64,000 nucleotides of DNA from a virus, in the IMG/VR virus record IMGVR_UViG_3300037246_001677, positions 56,171-120,170 of that record, one strand, 5' to 3'. Every line of letters starts with the position of its first letter. Within the stretch, counting starts at the first letter, position 1. The translations under genes and the position numbers were made by a program. The notes beneath the pieces are model-generated. The model was not told the DNA's origin and ran no database searches. It saw only the letters and a program-made list of their open reading frames with translations. This document shows positions 1 through 8,168 of this stretch, one piece after another.

Positions 1-1
1 A

Positions 2-160
2 GCAATAGATGCAATAAGAAAAGGACATTCAGTTTATATAGCAACAATGAGAGACCTCTTTCCACCTAAAAGTAAAGTATGGAAGAAATTTGCAAAGAAG
101 TATAAATTCTATATGGAGATACTCAAAAAAGAAGGGGATATTAAACCCTATAAAAAATGA
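2..160 (+). CDS. C-terminal fragment of an unrecognised protein (5' end outside window)
   Basis: An open frame runs in from the left edge and ends at TGA 158-160, which overlaps the ATG of the next gene in an ATGA junction like the others in this cluster. About 52 residues are visible. They are basic and end in a lysine-rich tail. The start lies outside the window, so the N-terminus cannot be tested for the cargo signal found on the genes downstream. I do not recognise the family. Confidence 0.6.
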   Translation, partial: AIDAIRKGHSVYIATMRDLFPPKSKVWKKFAKKYKFYMEILKKEGDIKPYKK

Positions 161-879
161 AACTCCAAAATTATTTAATAGAAGATAATAAAAGTTTAGC
201 TTACTATACTAAGAAAATTCAAGCCGAGTGCAAACCATTTCTGAAAGAAATTAAAGGCGCACGTGGAACTTTAACTAGACATCAAAAAGCACCAAATCCA
301 GGTGGCGGTGGATCAATAAAAGTCAAAAAAGTAAATACTACTCCAGTATTCAAAAAGACAACCAGAAAAGATAGACAACCACTTGACTCACCATTTGACT
401 TCCATATATTAATAGATGATTGGTTTGCAAATAGTAAATTTGGATGGAGAGCAAGAAGTAGTGCGTTATTCTGTTGGGGCACGCCATTTCCATTACTCGC
501 GTCAGACTGGATGGTATTTCCTGCTGGTAAATTTCAGTATGTTTGGTCACCAAAAGTTACTGATTTATATGGTAAAGTAGAAATATTCTTTGAAAAGGGA
601 AAAGGAGAAAAACGAAAAGCCGAACAAGAATCAGATGGGCCAAAAAGTTTCGGTGATCCATATATGGACCGTGCAACTGATGAAGCATGGGAAGTATTTG
701 AAAAGCAATTAGCTCCAACCTATACAAATAAAAATTTAAAAAAGGCTGTCGTGTCCTCAAAAGAAATAATGGTTAATTGTAGTTACTCATACCTTGTGAG
801 ACAAGAATTAATAGAAAATGTAAATGATTTACTTGATTTAAGACTACAAGGTGCTAAATTCGTTGGAAGAAAATTATGA
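157..879 (+). CDS. Predicted capsid-packaged protein, ADP-ribosyltransferase-like (paralogue of 4920-5999)
   Basis: 240 residues. It begins MKLQNYLIED, a capsid-targeting-like segment with LIE as the likely prohead-protease site. The body aligns by eye with the product of 4920-5999: both have CxPFxKE near the N-terminus, a KFGWxARS block, FPxGKxxY followed by DLY, and a late EIMxxCxSYYL-type strand. In the paralogue the first block contains LWRG, which resembles the first arginine strand of ADP-ribosyltransferases, but this copy has LTRH there and may be inactive. T4 Alt is a packaged ADP-ribosyltransferase, so the role would fit. The fold assignment is inference; the paralogy and N-terminal signal are visible. 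The gene overlaps its neighbours by 4 nt on both sides, so it is part of a translationally coupled operon. Confidence 0.6.
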   Translation: MKLQNYLIEDNKSLAYYTKKIQAECKPFLKEIKGARGTLTRHQKAPNPGGGGSIKVKKVNTTPVFKKTTRKDRQPLDSPFDFHILIDDWFANSKFGWRARSSALFCWGTPFPLLASDWMVFPAGKFQYVWSPKVTDLYGKVEIFFEKGKGEKRKAEQESDGPKSFGDPYMDRATDEAWEVFEKQLAPTYTNKNLKKAVVSSKEIMVNCSYSYLVRQELIENVNDLLDLRLQGAKFVGRKL

Positions 880-1394
880 GACTAAAACAATACTTAATAG
901 AAGTAGAAGATAAAAAAATTTTCCTTGATATGGATGGAGTTATAGTAGATTTTATGGCTTCTGTTGGAAAATTATTTAAGTTAACTGACTTCACAAGTTG
1001 GGAAGCAATGGGGAAAGAGAAATATCGCGAAATAAATAAAATGGGTGAAAGATGGTGGAGTCAAATGAAGTGGACAAACGATGGTAAAAAGCTTTGGAAT
1101 CATCTAAAATCTTATGATGTAACAATTTTGTCCGCAACTCCAGTTGATCCAGTATCAAGAGCAATATCAATCAAAGGAAAAAGAAATTGGTTAACTAAAA
1201 ATATTGGCTCATCCTATGCAAGCAACGCACTTATAGTAATTGGAATTGATAAACAAAAATACGCTGATAAAAACCATATACTTATAGATGATTCAGAAAG
1301 AAATATTAGACAATGGAGAAGTAAAGGCGGAATTGGTATTCTACATAAAAATACTAGCGATACAATTAAACAATTGGAACAATTAAATATATGA
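876..1394 (+). CDS. HAD-superfamily 5'-nucleotidase-like phosphatase with capsid-targeting-like N-terminus
   Basis: 172 residues. The first ten, MRLKQYLIEV, match the cargo signal and contain LIE. Directly after it come the HAD motifs: FLDMDGVIVDF (nucleophile and acid/base aspartates), ILSAT (motif II) and HILIDDSERNI (motif IV acidic pair). Length and motif spacing resemble 5'(3')-deoxyribonucleotidases, so the likely reaction is dephosphorylation of nucleotides or small phosphoesters. Substrate cannot be read from sequence. The active-site motif begins almost immediately after the predicted cleavage point, so removal of the signal would leave an intact enzyme. The gene overlaps the neighbours by 4 nt each. 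Confidence 0.8.
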   Translation: MRLKQYLIEVEDKKIFLDMDGVIVDFMASVGKLFKLTDFTSWEAMGKEKYREINKMGERWWSQMKWTNDGKKLWNHLKSYDVTILSATPVDPVSRAISIKGKRNWLTKNIGSSYASNALIVIGIDKQKYADKNHILIDDSERNIRQWRSKGGIGILHKNTSDTIKQLEQLNI

Positions 1395-2818
1395 AGTTTT
1401 TAGACTACATATCAGAAGCAAGAGAAATGTTAAAAGATTGGCAATCATATGTGAGTAAAAATCCAGAGCTTGCCGCTGGAGTTAAAGTACTCCAAAAAAT
1501 AAACAAAGCTGGATATAAGGCTTACATTGTTGGTGGACCAGTACGTGATATTACCCTTGGTATTCAACCCAAAGATATTGATATAGCAACAAATATGCCA
1601 ATGAAAGAACTTGATAAAATGTTTAGAACTTATGATATTGGTAAGTCAAAAGATTTTGGTATATTAGTTGTAAAGGAGGGAGGTAATGATTTTGAAGTCG
1701 CCCAGTTTAGAACTGATGGAAAATACATTGATGGACGAAGACCGGAGTCAGTCAAAATCCAAGGAAGCTTTGAAGATGATGCTGGTCGCAGAGATTTTAC
1801 AATTAATGCAATGGGAGTTAATGCGAAAGGAGAGATCATTGACTACTTCGATGGCAAACGAGATATTAAGAACAAAGTGCTCCGCACCGTGGGAGACCCC
1901 TTAAAAAGGTTTGGTGAGGACTACTTACGAATGATGCGCCTTGCAAGATTTTCTTCAAGACTTGGATTTGAAATTGATCCAGAAACAAAGAAAGCTGCTA
2001 AGAAACTTTCACCTAATATACTAAGTCTTGCACCAGAAAGAGTTAAAGATGAGTTAATGAAGTCAGCCGCCCAGAGTGGTGAGAAGTTTGCTCAATATAT
2101 TCAGATACTTGGAGACTTAAAAATACTTAGAATTATCTTACCAGAAGTAATGAATTTAAAATGGTTTAGAGAAAACTTACAACATCACCCAGAAACAAGA
2201 GGTGAGGGTGGTACAGTATACAGTCATGTAATGGCTGCATTGAAACAAAGTAAAACAGCGGACCCAATTAAAAACCTAGCTATTTTACTACATGATATTG
2301 GTAAAGGAGTCACGTTTGCACCGAAGCCAGGTGCTGGAACACCAACATATTATAGACATGCAAGAAAAAGCGTTCGGTTAGTCAATGCAATTGCTGATAG
2401 ACTTAAAATGAGTAATAAAGAACGTGATGCTCTTATATTTGGCGTTGGTAACCACATGAAATTTCATCAAATACTGGATATGAAACCATCTAAAATAGCC
2501 AGGCTTGTGTCAGATGAAAACTGGGAAGTACTTGTGGCTGTCGGTAAAGCGGATGAGTTTTCTCGTGGTAAAACTTTTATGCACTCTGGTGATTTTGAAA
2601 AAATAGTTGATAAGGCAATTAAGATAAAAGAGAAATATGGAACAAAAGAAGTAGTAAAAAGAATAAAGCTTGTTAATGGAAACCATGTTATGAAAATAAC
2701 TGGTTTACCACAAGGAAAGAAAGTTGGTGATATAATTAGGAAAACAACCGAGTGGATCATGGACAACGATGTAAAAGATAAAGAAGTAATTGATAATTAT
2801 ATAATGAGTTTAGCATGA
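1391..2818 (+). CDS. cca: tRNA nucleotidyltransferase / poly(A) polymerase family enzyme with HD domain, predicted virion cargo
   Basis: 475 residues. After the signal-like MKFLDYISEA come the class II nucleotidyltransferase signatures: YIVGGPVRD at about residues 45-53, the metal-binding pair DxD at 62-64 (KDIDIAT), RRDFTINAM, and the RRF-type region FGEDYLRMMRLARF. An HD domain follows (LLHDIGKG, about residue 300), as in E. coli-type CCA enzymes that also have phosphohydrolase activity. The domain set is complete, so the protein should be active either in adding CCA to tRNA 3' ends or in adding A tails. CCA addition is favoured by the HD arrangement but is not proven. It sits in the cargo operon, and its N-terminal ISE tripeptide suggests packaging and cleavage by the gp21-like protease. 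Confidence 0.88.
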   Translation: MKFLDYISEAREMLKDWQSYVSKNPELAAGVKVLQKINKAGYKAYIVGGPVRDITLGIQPKDIDIATNMPMKELDKMFRTYDIGKSKDFGILVVKEGGNDFEVAQFRTDGKYIDGRRPESVKIQGSFEDDAGRRDFTINAMGVNAKGEIIDYFDGKRDIKNKVLRTVGDPLKRFGEDYLRMMRLARFSSRLGFEIDPETKKAAKKLSPNILSLAPERVKDELMKSAAQSGEKFAQYIQILGDLKILRIILPEVMNLKWFRENLQHHPETRGEGGTVYSHVMAALKQSKTADPIKNLAILLHDIGKGVTFAPKPGAGTPTYYRHARKSVRLVNAIADRLKMSNKERDALIFGVGNHMKFHQILDMKPSKIARLVSDENWEVLVAVGKADEFSRGKTFMHSGDFEKIVDKAIKIKEKYGTKEVVKRIKLVNGNHVMKITGLPQGKKVGDIIRKTTEWIMDNDVKDKEVIDNYIMSLA

Positions 2819-3036
2819 GATTAAGAGAATTTATAGAGAAGAAAACACAAGAGGAGCTAAGAGGTGATCTTATTAGAGCTATTGACTTGTCTAAGGACAC
2901 TGAAGATATGATGCAAGCAGTAGCACTTATTACTTCTGCTTCACAAGAATTAGAGAATGATACTCTTATTTTTGTTCAACATTATTTTGATAAAAAATGG
3001 GGAAATATGAGATCACAAGTGAGAAGCGTGGGATGA
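2815..3036 (+). CDS. Small predicted virion cargo protein, unknown function
   Basis: 73 residues, mostly helical and charged. It begins MRLREFIEKK, which matches the cargo signal in pattern but lacks an exact [LI]-x-E site. ATGA overlaps couple it to the CCA-type gene upstream and to the next small gene downstream. No family recognised. Confidence 0.65.
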   Translation: MRLREFIEKKTQEELRGDLIRAIDLSKDTEDMMQAVALITSASQELENDTLIFVQHYFDKKWGNMRSQVRSVG

Positions 3037-3227
3037 AATTCAAAGAATACATAGAAGAAGGAAAGGAAGCAAAATTCATAAAGGCTATTAAAGGTGCTGT
3101 GTCCATGGCTCAAGCCAGAAGATATAAAGAGTTATTTCATCTAATGGATATGAGTGAGAAAGAAAGAGAAAAAATAAAAAAAGCACTAGATATTAAGTTA
3201 TCATCATTAGAGAAGAAAAGGAAATGA
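3033..3227 (+). CDS. Small predicted virion cargo protein, unknown function
   Basis: 64 residues. I chose ATG 3033 because it forms an ATGA overlap with the previous stop and puts the signal MKFKEYIEEG, with site IEE, at the N-terminus; an in-frame upstream ATG at 2997 would bury it. The rest is a lysine-rich helical sequence. No family recognised. Confidence 0.7.
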   Translation: MKFKEYIEEGKEAKFIKAIKGAVSMAQARRYKELFHLMDMSEKEREKIKKALDIKLSSLEKKRK

Positions 3228-4648
3228 ATAAATTCAATGACTTCATATTTGATGGATTAGGACCAGCGGATCAGTTCAAAAAAATAAAAGTAATAAATGA
3301 AAAATCAGATAAAACATTTGACTTCAACGTTTTAATACTTACTAGCAAAGCTGATGAAAATCCAGATGGTCTTTACCAAACTGCAGAACGACTTGCTGAT
3401 GAATGTACTAAAAAGGGAATATCAAATTATATAATGTTTTCAGAATCAGCAAGGTTAGAGTTGGACGATGATGGAAATTATACTGCATATAACTTAGAAG
3501 ACCCCACTGGTTTTCCAGTTCTACCAGACAAAACTGTCGCCATAAACAGAGGTTCTGTTATGGAAAAGTTTAACTCACGTAATATAATTTCACAATTAGA
3601 AAGGGGAAACATCTTTTGTATAAACTGTAGAGAGTGTATAGAAGTGTGTAATGATAAGTATAGAACAATATTAAGACTCGCGGACGCTGGTATTGCCTCA
3701 CCAAAAACAGTGCTCATACAGGGAGAAGAAGGAATAGATGATGCAGTAGAACAAATTGGTGGTAAATTCCCATATATATTAAAAACATTATTTGGGTCCA
3801 AAGGAATTGGGGTTATGTTTGTTGAATCATTAAAATCATTAAAATCAATGCTTCAGCTTATATGGAAAGTAAGTGAAGATGAAGAACTTATACTTCAAGA
3901 ATACATACCAACAGATTATGATGTAAGAGTTCACGTTTTAGGTGATGAAGTTATTGCCGCTATGAGAAGATATATAATAAAAGATGACTTCAGAAGTAAC
4001 TACTCACAAGGTGGTAAAGTAACCAAACATAAATTATCAGATATTGAAAAAGAAGCTTGTATTAAATCCTCAAAAGCCGTTGGTGCTTCATGGAGTGGTG
4101 TGGATTACATTCTTAACAGTAAAAAAGAGCCATTAGTAATAGAAGTAAATGCTTCACCGGGAACCGAAGGCATAGAAGAGGCAACTAAAGAAAATGTAGT
4201 TGGTAAAATATTAGATTGGGCCGGTGATAAAAGTAACTGGGATAAAGTATCCAAAGAAATTGGATATAAAGAAATGGTTAAAGTTAATGGATTTGACCTT
4301 GTAGCTAAATTTGATACAGGAAATGGACTTCTTTCTGTAATGCACGCTGATAAATATGAAATTAATAAGAAGAAGAAATTGGTTACTTGGACATCACATG
4401 GTAAAAAGTTTGAGAATGAATTAAAAGACATAGAGGAAGTAGAAGTTGGTGGAGCTAAAAATTATACTGAAAAAAGACCAGAAATAGAACTAGATATGTT
4501 CTTTGATGGTGTGTTATATAAAGAAGTGGGGTTTACCTTAGATGATAGATCAGACAGGACACCAATATTAATAGATCGTAGTTTTATGAAAAGAGCAAAT
4601 GTTTCGGTCAATCCAGCCAAACAGTTTGTAATAACTGTAGAGGAGTAA
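3224..4648 (+). CDS. RimK-type ATP-grasp ligase fused to RimB/ATP-dependent-zinc-protease-like domain
   Basis: 474 residues. Residues about 25-330 look like an ATP-grasp ligase of the RimK family: PKTVLIQG lid strand, PYILKTLFGSKGIGV (phosphate-binding loop), LILQEYIP (adenine contacts), DYDVRVHVLG, and the metal-binding end VIEVNASPGTEGIE. RimK enzymes add glutamate or similar amino acids to a carboxyl group. From about residue 360 a second domain contains AKFDTGNGLLS and later DRTPILIDRSFM, the pattern of the retropepsin-like RimB/Zn_protease family, which partners RimK in bacteria. Both functions are joined in one chain here. The N-terminus MNKFNDFIFDG resembles the cargo signal but lacks a glutamate. 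The gene lies in the packaged-protein operon. Substrate unknown. Confidence 0.8.
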   Translation: MNKFNDFIFDGLGPADQFKKIKVINEKSDKTFDFNVLILTSKADENPDGLYQTAERLADECTKKGISNYIMFSESARLELDDDGNYTAYNLEDPTGFPVLPDKTVAINRGSVMEKFNSRNIISQLERGNIFCINCRECIEVCNDKYRTILRLADAGIASPKTVLIQGEEGIDDAVEQIGGKFPYILKTLFGSKGIGVMFVESLKSLKSMLQLIWKVSEDEELILQEYIPTDYDVRVHVLGDEVIAAMRRYIIKDDFRSNYSQGGKVTKHKLSDIEKEACIKSSKAVGASWSGVDYILNSKKEPLVIEVNASPGTEGIEEATKENVVGKILDWAGDKSNWDKVSKEIGYKEMVKVNGFDLVAKFDTGNGLLSVMHADKYEINKKKKLVTWTSHGKKFENELKDIEEVEVGGAKNYTEKRPEIELDMFFDGVLYKEVGFTLDDRSDRTPILIDRSFMKRANVSVNPAKQFVITVEE

Positions 4649-4650
4649 TA

Positions 4651-4923
4651 ATGAAACTTGATAAGTACTTAAAAGAAGAAAGACTGCATAGTAAAGATAA
4701 AAGAGCTATAATGGGATTTATGAAAAATCCACCTAAATCTAAAACCGCCCATAAGATGCAGAGTGGTGAATTATTTAAGGTGGAGCCTACCAGTAATGGA
4801 GTCAAATTTATTTACGACAAGGATGACTTTGAACTTGTCACTACTCTTGTAGACATAGCAGACTCCCTTGGTGGGTATAAATTTCAATCAAAACCAGGTG
4901 TATTTATAGTGATGGTAAAATGA
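4651..4923 (+). CDS. Small predicted virion cargo protein, unknown function
   Basis: 90 residues, beginning MKLDKYLKEE (cargo signal with LKE). The remainder has a basic middle and an alpha/beta-like C-terminus. Two bases separate it from the RimK-like gene, and it overlaps the next gene by 4 nt. No family recognised. Confidence 0.7.
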   Translation: MKLDKYLKEERLHSKDKRAIMGFMKNPPKSKTAHKMQSGELFKVEPTSNGVKFIYDKDDFELVTTLVDIADSLGGYKFQSKPGVFIVMVK

Positions 4924-5999
4924 AATTTACTGAGTATATAGATGAGTCCTCAAAGCGTGAATTGAAATTATATGGTATGATTCAATCTTTATACAAAAAT
5001 TGCGCTCCATTTATAAAAGAGTTAAGAAAGTCAGGTGAAAATAAAGTACTGTGGAGAGGAACCAATAAAATCAGCACAACAACAATAAAACAAGTAACTC
5101 CAAGACAAGACCGTGCTCCAAAAGATATGCCAGTAGAAATACACGACGAACTTGATGTAAGATTCAAAAAGAAATTTGGATGGATGGCGAGAAGTGAAGG
5201 TGTGTTTATTACATCACAAAGAGCATCAGCGGAAACTTATGGTGATGGTTATATATTTTTTCCAGTAGGAAAATATGAGTACTTATATAATCCATTTATT
5301 AGTGATTTATATTCAGAAGTGGATTCTGATTTAGATATATATAATGCATTTGTTGAAGGAGAAAATGCTGAATGGGAAATGGAATGGGAAAATGAGTATG
5401 GAGAAAATGAGTATGGAACATGGTATTATTTAGGAACAGACACAGGAGAGTCTGACACAGAAGAAGCAACAATAGCAGCAGCAGAGGCAGAAGGAATTGA
5501 ATATGATGAACATGATCTTGAAAACATAGAAAATGATTTAGAGTGGACTCCTGAAGTGTCATTACAAGATTATTTGGATGAAAAAAAAGAAGGAGCAAAA
5601 GAAGAAGGAGTATATAATTTAGAACAAGTTTTGAAAGGTTATAGGTCCACTAATTTAGGATTGGCTATAAAAAGGAAAGTGGAAATTATGTTCAAATGTA
5701 AAAGTTATTATTTAATCGAAGGTCATTTCAAAAAGGATATTATAAAATATGTGTTGGAAGGTAAACCAATGAAGTTTAATCCTAAGCAAAAAGAACTTCC
5801 ATTTGTCAGGGATCCAAATTGGAGAAAAAAACCAGGGGTAAAACCAGCATTCATTGATCCATACAGCTTAGAAGACTGGAAAGTATCCGGACTTGGTATG
5901 AAAGCAGCCCATCAAAAGTTTGGTAAGTTAATGTCAAAAGCTAAAAAGGGACACCAGAAACCAGTAATTAAAAATAAACTTAAGAAATTAATTAAGTAA
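4920..5999 (+). CDS. Predicted capsid-packaged ADP-ribosyltransferase-like protein with acidic insert
   Basis: 359 residues, beginning MKFTEYIDES (site IDE). Conserved blocks shared with the product of 157-879 are present: CAPFIKEL, LWRGTN, KFGWMARSEGVFITS, FFPVGKYEYLYNP, ISDLY and EIMFKCKSYYLIEG. The set LWRG, then an aromatic/serine strand, then a late glutamate-bearing strand is reminiscent of R-S-E ADP-ribosyltransferases such as T4 Alt, but the catalytic E-x-E cannot be placed with certainty. Residues about 130-230 form a glutamate-rich insert missing from the paralogue, and the C-terminal 60 residues are strongly basic. The 3' end overlaps the convergent uvsW gene by 8 nt. Function is inferred and uncertain. 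Confidence 0.6.
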   Translation: MKFTEYIDESSKRELKLYGMIQSLYKNCAPFIKELRKSGENKVLWRGTNKISTTTIKQVTPRQDRAPKDMPVEIHDELDVRFKKKFGWMARSEGVFITSQRASAETYGDGYIFFPVGKYEYLYNPFISDLYSEVDSDLDIYNAFVEGENAEWEMEWENEYGENEYGTWYYLGTDTGESDTEEATIAAAEAEGIEYDEHDLENIENDLEWTPEVSLQDYLDEKKEGAKEEGVYNLEQVLKGYRSTNLGLAIKRKVEIMFKCKSYYLIEGHFKKDIIKYVLEGKPMKFNPKQKELPFVRDPNWRKKPGVKPAFIDPYSLEDWKVSGLGMKAAHQKFGKLMSKAKKGHQKPVIKNKLKKLIK

Positions 6000-7458
6000 T
6001 CTCTATCTTATCAATATCAATGGTATCACCCTCTTCAAATAAGTACTCTGATATATGAAATTTTTCGGAGTCGTAGTATCTATACCTTACATCACCATGC
6101 TTTTCAAAGAAAGTAGTGTGGTCATGTAAGTCAAAGATGTACGCTCCGTTTTCTTTGTCCGCGTGGCTCCTCAAAGCCCTACCTATTGACTGCAGTACTC
6201 TAATTTTAGATTTAAATGGCGAGGCCAAAATAATATACTTCAAGTTTGGAATATTGATCCCCTGTTGAAAAATACCATAAGTAGCTATAAGTGCTACATC
6301 CTTACGGTCTTTCATTTTATTTCTCCACTCTTCTCTTAACTCAACAGAATCCCTACCTGACAAGAACACTACTTCTTTATTAGTGATTAAATTATCTTTT
6401 AGATAATCACCTTCTTTCTCCACTTTACCAACCAACAATAATGTATTGTGGTCAAAACGATCAACCAACCTATTAATGATAGATAATCTAAACTCGTTTG
6501 TAAAAACTTCATCTTTAACTTCATCATAAGTACCTTCATGTCGATCTCCTTTATATTCTAAATTTAACACATTAACATTACACTTACTGATAAATCCTTT
6601 ATCAGCTAATAACCCCGATGGATACTCTTTTAGAATTGGGCCAAGATATGATTTAGTGTTCCAATTATCAAGTACTCCGGAGTGCATGGTTCCTGTAAAT
6701 CCTAATCTATATCTTGCTCTAACTGACTTCACTAAAATCTTTTTTAATTCAAAGGCTTTTGATTGGTGTACTTCATCTACAATCACACAATTATAATTCA
6801 TCAACTTATCATGGTTATTCTTAAGCGTCTGCCAAGTTGATATAGTTATTGGATAATCCCATTGCTTTGACTTACCATGTACTCTACCTATAAAATCCTC
6901 TGGTATGCCATACTCTATCATATCACCATAAAATTGCTCAACCAAACTAATTGTAGGCACAATAATTATAGCGTTTTCAACACCAGATTTTTTCCTTTCC
7001 AATAGAGTTTTAACTACATATGATATGACTAATGACTTACCGCTGGCAGTGGCTGACCTAATTATTCCTTTGGTATATTTAAGACAGGCACGTATACTTT
7101 CTTTCTGATAATTGCGTGGGTATAGTGATAGGTTATATCTGGGTATGAATTTTGGTCCTTTAAATAATGACTTCACTTCAGTATCAACAGTTAACTTATG
7201 CCTTGGAAAGTGCATCTTATGTATTTTAATTAACTCAAATAATAAACCATAAGGTAACGTATCAAACCTATGCATCATACAGGTTTTACCATTCCAACCA
7301 CCACTTCTATACTGAGGCATATACTGAAATCCCTCTACGTATTCAGTAAAGTGTTCTTTCATACCATCAAGATAATCAACATCTTCTGTGTTTATTTTTA
7401 TCAGCATTGGATTCTGCTGGCTAATATTTACTAATTCCATTTCTTTCATTTTTATCAT
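5992..7458 (-). CDS. uvsW: UvsW-like superfamily 2 DNA helicase
   Basis: About 488 residues from the start chosen. Helicase motifs are clear: QxxxI-type entry (YQKESIRACL), Walker A SATASGKSLV, motif Ia VPTISLVEQF, DEVH box (VIVDEVHQ), GFTGT (motif III), and QSIGRALR (motif VI). In T4, UvsW remodels branched DNA and R-loops and ends origin-dependent initiation. The uvsY-like gene lies three genes upstream, which supports the assignment. The frame stays open to 7578, but the upstream Cys-rich gene occupies that stretch, so a start at 7458 (or ATGs at 7449 or 7440) is more likely. No strong ribosome site decides between them. Confidence 0.88.
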   Translation of the reverse strand: MIKMKEMELVNISQQNPMLIKINTEDVDYLDGMKEHFTEYVEGFQYMPQYRSGGWNGKTCMMHRFDTLPYGLLFELIKIHKMHFPRHKLTVDTEVKSLFKGPKFIPRYNLSLYPRNYQKESIRACLKYTKGIIRSATASGKSLVISYVVKTLLERKKSGVENAIIIVPTISLVEQFYGDMIEYGIPEDFIGRVHGKSKQWDYPITISTWQTLKNNHDKLMNYNCVIVDEVHQSKAFELKKILVKSVRARYRLGFTGTMHSGVLDNWNTKSYLGPILKEYPSGLLADKGFISKCNVNVLNLEYKGDRHEGTYDEVKDEVFTNEFRLSIINRLVDRFDHNTLLLVGKVEKEGDYLKDNLITNKEVVFLSGRDSVELREEWRNKMKDRKDVALIATYGIFQQGINIPNLKYIILASPFKSKIRVLQSIGRALRSHADKENGAYIFDLHDHTTFFEKHGDVRYRYYDSEKFHISEYLFEEGDTIDIDKIEIT

Positions 7459-7651
7459 ATACTTTCTGAGCTTGACCACGTAATAACATACTGATTTTAT
7501 ACCAAACAATTGTATCTTCACATCCACATGGACATAAGTCCGGTGACCAACTACCACCACCTTTAAAATGTCTTTCATGAGTTAAACAATTTTCACAAAA
7601 TATATCTCTCCCCTTTCCCGTCCATCCTTTTTCTATTGGTAATTTTGTCAT
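7421..7651 (-). CDS. Small zinc-ribbon-like protein
   Basis: 76 residues with two cysteine pairs (CENC at about 19-22 and CPCGC near 41-45) and a histidine between, suggesting a zinc-binding fold. It overlaps the uvsW start region and is joined to the upstream gene by TAATG. It is probably a small DNA-metabolism accessory, but this is inferred only from its neighbours. Confidence 0.65.
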   Translation of the reverse strand: MTKLPIEKGWTGKGRDIFCENCLTHERHFKGGGSWSPDLCPCGCEDTIVWYKISMLLRGQAQKVYDKNERNGISKY

Positions 7652-7890
7652 TATACTAAAATATCTTCATCCTTTAAAAATTCTTTTTTTTCTGGGTATT
7701 CATGTACTCCAAGTGGTATATAAGGTGTATAATAAAAACACTCTTCCCAATTAACATACCATCTACCTTTTAATTTACGCTCACGCTCAACTAATCTTGT
7801 CTTTACTATTTTAAATGAAATTTCAGATAATCCATTTGCCATTGGTTGGACACCACATATTTCCTCAGCTATTAAATTTGGCAATCTCAT
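7651..7890 (-). CDS. Small protein, unknown function
   Basis: 79 residues. The ribosome site GAGGATAGGGAT precedes ATG 7890, and the start overlaps the previous stop (ATGA). The protein is rich in aromatic residues (WYVNWEECFYY). It is co-transcribed with uvsY and uvsW. No family recognised. Confidence 0.65.
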   Translation of the reverse strand: MRLPNLIAEEICGVQPMANGLSEISFKIVKTRLVERERKLKGRWYVNWEECFYYTPYIPLGVHEYPEKKEFLKDEDILV

Positions 7891-8168
7891 ATCCCTATCC
7901 TCACAATTATATCAATTACTTTATCACTAATTTCTGTTTGTTCAAGATTACAAAGATAATGACCAAACACATGTTTAGCATGGTACTCATATGAAGTATC
8001 TAATTTACCTTTCACAAATAATCTAATTACTTGTGGACTAGTAAAATCACATAGCTCGTCATGATACGTTCCAAAAAATAATGGTACTGGTAAGTCATAT
8101 TTTATACATAATGATTCTATCATTTTAAACACGTTTTGAAATCTATCACCTTCTAACCATTTACTCAT
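7887..8168 (-). CDS. Small protein, unknown function
   Basis: 93 residues from ATG 8168, chosen because it makes an ATGA overlap with the uvsY-like stop and lies just after GAGGATAGGG; the frame upstream of it lies inside the uvsY-like gene. It begins MSKWLEGDRF. The C-terminal RIGI-stop matches the end of the upstream gene because both gene junctions share an 18-nt identical sequence. Function unknown. Confidence 0.65.
   Translation of the reverse strand: MSKWLEGDRFQNVFKMIESLCIKYDLPVPLFFGTYHDELCDFTSPQVIRLFVKGKLDTSYEYHAKHVFGHYLCNLEQTEISDKVIDIIVRIGI

Noticed and set aside
7459-7578. N-terminal extension of the UvsW-like helicase
   Set aside because: The extra 40 residues overlap the cysteine-rich gene at 7421-7651 almost completely and do not look like helicase sequence.
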